A stretch of 64,000 nt of DNA from Vibrio quintilis (GTDB taxonomy: Bacteria > Pseudomonadota > Gammaproteobacteria > Enterobacterales > Vibrionaceae): assembly GCF_024529975.1 (NCBI RefSeq), contig NZ_AP024897.1:1426001-1490000 (forward strand). Reading direction: 5' to 3'. The translations under genes were made by a program, and so were the position numbers. This document shows, piece after piece, positions 62,088-64,000 of the stretch (its first letter is position 1; every line of letters begins with the position of its first letter). Below the pieces are notes generated by a model. The model saw only the letters and a list, made by a program, of their open reading frames with translations, was not told where the DNA came from and made no database searches.

Positions 62088-62522
62088 TTAGAATGCTTTG
62101 CCCTGGTTGATGTTAAATTGAACTAAAGTGTTAGTTGCTGATTTGTACCCAGTTGCAAGTATTTCACTATTTTTATCTTTAATTATTTTGATAATCACAG
62201 GACTTGTGCTGCAATCATTATTACCATTTACTTTTCTAAAATCGGCATAATAAACGACAGAAGAATTAGCAGGAATAGTAAAGTTCTCATTTGGTAAAAA
62301 ATCATCCATCCCCGTCGATGCTGTCGGTGTCACCGGTTGGCCGCTCTTGTTATACAGTTCAACTTTTACATTCGTATTATGATCACTTAAATTTGACAAT
62401 GTCAGATTCATATAATTTGTGCCACATGACAATATCGGCGCATTAAATATCATCTCAGTCGAATGCGCAAAAGCCAAGGAAGGTAATAACAATAAAGGTG
62501 CTACAAACTTAGTCAATTTCAT
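62088..62522 (-). CDS. Exported protein of triplicated family, copy 1
   Basis: A 144-residue protein with a Sec signal (MKLTKFVAPLLLLPSLAFAH, cleavage after AFA). The mature part has two Cys (ILSCGTN; NDCSTSP) and a beta-rich pattern. Features shared with the other two copies are Cys followed by a hydrophobic strand (MNLTLSNL), a second Cys about 70 residues later, then ATGY, and the terminal INQGKAF. It is not recognised. Copies 1 and 3 are clearly related over their whole length. It may be a small surface or periplasmic adhesin-like domain. Confidence 0.72.
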   Translation of the reverse strand: MKLTKFVAPLLLLPSLAFAHSTEMIFNAPILSCGTNYMNLTLSNLSDHNTNVKVELYNKSGQPVTPTASTGMDDFLPNENFTIPANSSVVYYADFRKVNGNNDCSTSPVIIKIIKDKNSEILATGYKSATNTLVQFNINQGKAF

Positions 62523-62806
62523 CTGACGGTTTCCTTATAGAAAATTGGTTGTTTTTAAATCGTTATTTAGTGGATTATTTTATTTGAAATAATCCTGAAT
62601 GAAGCCGTTTTAATTTACTGTGGAAATGTGTCAGGGAAAAGCGAATTTATTTCTGTTTAACTGATTGATTCCATTGTTGAAATGTAAGTCAATGAAAGCG
62701 CTGTGAGGCTATATAAAACGTAATGATAGTTTTATATACTGAGGGATTTTTCTTGTAATCAATATATTTTATTCTGATTGTTTAGATTGAATTTTAAGCA
62801 AGAAAC
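62523..62806. other. AT-rich spacer between copies 1 and 2
   Basis: About 285 bases, no gene seen. Should contain the promoter of copy 1. Confidence 0.4.
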
Positions 62807-62824
62807 TCCCGGCAGGTGCCGGGA
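62807..62824 (-). terminator. Terminator-like hairpin after copy 2
   Basis: TCCCGGC-AGGT-GCCGGGA, with GTTTCTT following on the minus strand. About 56 bases past the stop. Confidence 0.6.
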
Positions 62825-62880
62825 TAATTGAATACTGTGCCGGCGCTGGCTCAGTATTTTGTTGGTGCAATTGGATAAAA

Positions 62881-63450
62881 TTAATACTGTGGCGGCCATA
62901 TGTAGTTCAATTGATCGAACACTAAATTTCCTATTTTGAGCGGAATGACCGCATCTTGGGAAATCGTGGAGACATACCCGGTTGCATCAATTTCGCTAAA
63001 TACAAGTGGGATGCCCATAGAGTTTTTATTATCTTCACTGGGAGCACCGTCACTTTTATGAATGATTGTGATGATTGATGGTATTTCACTACATTTATTA
63101 TAGCTATCTCCGTTCTGATCCGAAAATACCATTCTCAGTGTTTTGAGCTTTGAATTGATGGGTAACACCGTTTCGGAGTCAAGCTGAATATCCTGAATAC
63201 CTTCAGGTGCATCTTTTAACACCAAGTTATATGATTCTCCATTTTGATTCGTAAATTGAAGGGCCATATGGGCAGGAATAGTTGATGGATTACGGAAATT
63301 AAGCTGAATGAAAGCTTTTGTTGTACTGCTACAGTAAGGTTTGGGGATTGCGATGTTCGCCGATAAATCGAGATATTGTGTTTCTGTAGAAGCAAATGAT
63401 GACAACGCTGGTAATAATATCAGAGATGCGGCGATGTGAGTTAATTTCAT
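62881..63450 (-). CDS. Exported protein of triplicated family, copy 2 (longer)
   Basis: A 189-residue protein with a signal MKLTHIAASLILLPALSSFA. Conserved features are KPYCSSTTKAFIQLNF, NKCSEIPSIITII, and DATGYVS. The C-terminus is longer (KIGNLVFDQLNYIWPPQY) and lacks the INQG ending. GAGGG precedes the ATG. It is the most divergent of the three. It follows a terminator, so it is probably transcribed on its own. Confidence 0.72.
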   Translation of the reverse strand: MKLTHIAASLILLPALSSFASTETQYLDLSANIAIPKPYCSSTTKAFIQLNFRNPSTIPAHMALQFTNQNGESYNLVLKDAPEGIQDIQLDSETVLPINSKLKTLRMVFSDQNGDSYNKCSEIPSIITIIHKSDGAPSEDNKNSMGIPLVFSEIDATGYVSTISQDAVIPLKIGNLVFDQLNYIWPPQY

Positions 63451-63471
63451 CTGATGACACCCTCATAAAAA

Positions 63472-63493
63472 TGGTGCTGAAAAAACAGCACCA
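63472..63493 (-). terminator. Terminator after copy 3
   Basis: On the minus strand TGGTGCTG-TTTTTT-CAGCACCA followed by TTTTT. Ends the transcript of copy 3 just before copy 2. Confidence 0.85.
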
Positions 63494-63528
63494 CGATTGT
63501 TGTTCAATATAGTTATTTAATATTTAGG

Positions 63529-63969
63529 TTAGAATGTATTTCCCTGGTTGATGTTTAGTGGGACGGGGTAGAAAGCCGTACCGCTATTTTCTTCGTACAC
63601 AGTTATATATCCAGTTGCCAGAACCGGATGATTGACCCCTTGGGCATTTTTAATCACCAGATATTTCGGTACCTCAGCGCAACTTCCAATGCCGAAAGTT
63701 TTCTCAAATGTCTTTGTGTACTTACCATTGATACTAATGGAACCATAACCTTTTAGTGTGTGACCGTAGTGATCATAAGCTGATATACCGATTGTATTCG
63801 TGTTGGCTGAGCTGCCGTTGAGATCAGTCAGGTTCAGACTGAGCCTGATACTGCCAAGAGCCATATCTGAACAATTGGTTTCCGGAAGGCCAACCGTCAC
63901 ACTGGTTGGATTTGCGAAAGCCAAAGAGGGTAACAACAATAACGGTGCCGCGAATTGAATCAATTTCAT
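63529..63969 (-). CDS. Exported protein of triplicated family, copy 3
   Basis: A 146-residue protein with a signal nearly identical to copy 1 (FAAPLLLLPSLAFAN). Two cysteines (ETNCSDM; GSCAEVP), ATGYITV and final INQGNTF match the family. The first conserved strand is GSIRLSLNL. The upstream region is cut by the window end, so promoter and further copies beyond it are unknown. Confidence 0.74.
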   Translation of the reverse strand: MKLIQFAAPLLLLPSLAFANPTSVTVGLPETNCSDMALGSIRLSLNLTDLNGSSANTNTIGISAYDHYGHTLKGYGSISINGKYTKTFEKTFGIGSCAEVPKYLVIKNAQGVNHPVLATGYITVYEENSGTAFYPVPLNINQGNTF

Positions 63970-64000
63970 TTGGTCATATTCCTTAAAAATATTTTATTTT

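Noticed and set aside
1..64000. CRISPR arrays
   Set aside because: No regularly spaced direct repeats with unique spacers were seen; the tandem repeats are contiguous and lie in genes.

Overview
The window looks like a chromosomal segment of a Vibrio or close relative (Vibrionaceae, gammaproteobacteria). The main evidence is a complete rnfABCDGE-nth block in the usual gammaproteobacterial order, Fur boxes that fit the Vibrio consensus, several methyl-accepting chemotaxis proteins, and a short palindromic repeat (TATACCCAA..CAACCTG / CAGGTTG..TTGGGTATA) scattered through intergenic DNA. Base composition is moderate, with AT-rich promoter regions. The species cannot be fixed from sequence reading alone. 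The pectin-degrading enzymes suggest a life on plant or algal material.

Layout. 1-719: end of an Xre/RES toxin-antitoxin pair. 1024-4789: a type VI secretion accessory island with PAAR tip, DUF4123 adaptor, VRR-NUC nuclease effector, DUF3396 immunity protein and one unknown gene carrying a GGGACAG repeat. 4938-11506 (minus): acetyl-CoA/acetaldehyde module (pta, ackA, iron alcohol dehydrogenase, acylating aldehyde dehydrogenase), interrupted by a 268-bp MITE-like element. 11934-13908: a secreted-protein gene broken by a stop codon, and a secreted intradiol dioxygenase lipoprotein. 14278-23441 (minus): a nine-gene iron-uptake operon (Ftr1 permease, P19, DUF2318-YHS membrane protein, MacB-like ABC transporter, thioredoxin lipoprotein, PCuAC-like protein, FMN-binding lipoprotein) behind a Fur box. 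23599-29984: cupin, LacI regulator, and a binding-protein ABC importer with a GpdQ-like phosphodiesterase. 30191-31311: an orphan Mu-like repressor/Ner switch. 31616-45132: two chemoreceptors, a GH5 remnant, a Fur-controlled metal-complex binding protein, three pectate lyases of different families (PL10, PL1, PL9) and a SymE-like toxin. 45388-49494: TolA-like lipoprotein, outer-membrane barrel, a 16-residue-repeat exported protein and a two-component system. 49756-52676: small genes, a methyltransferase, a SnoaL-LuxR regulator and a pesticin-like lysozyme. 53055-59922 (minus): nth, rnfEGDCBA and tRNA-Asn. 60217-63969: secreted small proteins, a DUF4405 membrane protein and a tandem family of three related exported proteins.

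How it fits together. The acetaldehyde module can interconvert acetyl-CoA, acetaldehyde, ethanol, acetyl phosphate and acetate with ATP formation. The iron operon should work under iron starvation: P19 and Ftr1 handle periplasmic ferrous/ferric iron, and the thioredoxin, FMN and ABC components probably supply redox power or a substrate. The pectate lyases, chemoreceptors and binding proteins form a plant-polymer foraging region. The least explained parts are the triplicated secreted family at 62088-63969, the GGGACAG tandem repeats inserted in frame in two unrelated genes, the extra FMN and copper-chaperone-like genes in the iron operon, and the phosphodiesterase-linked ABC importer.
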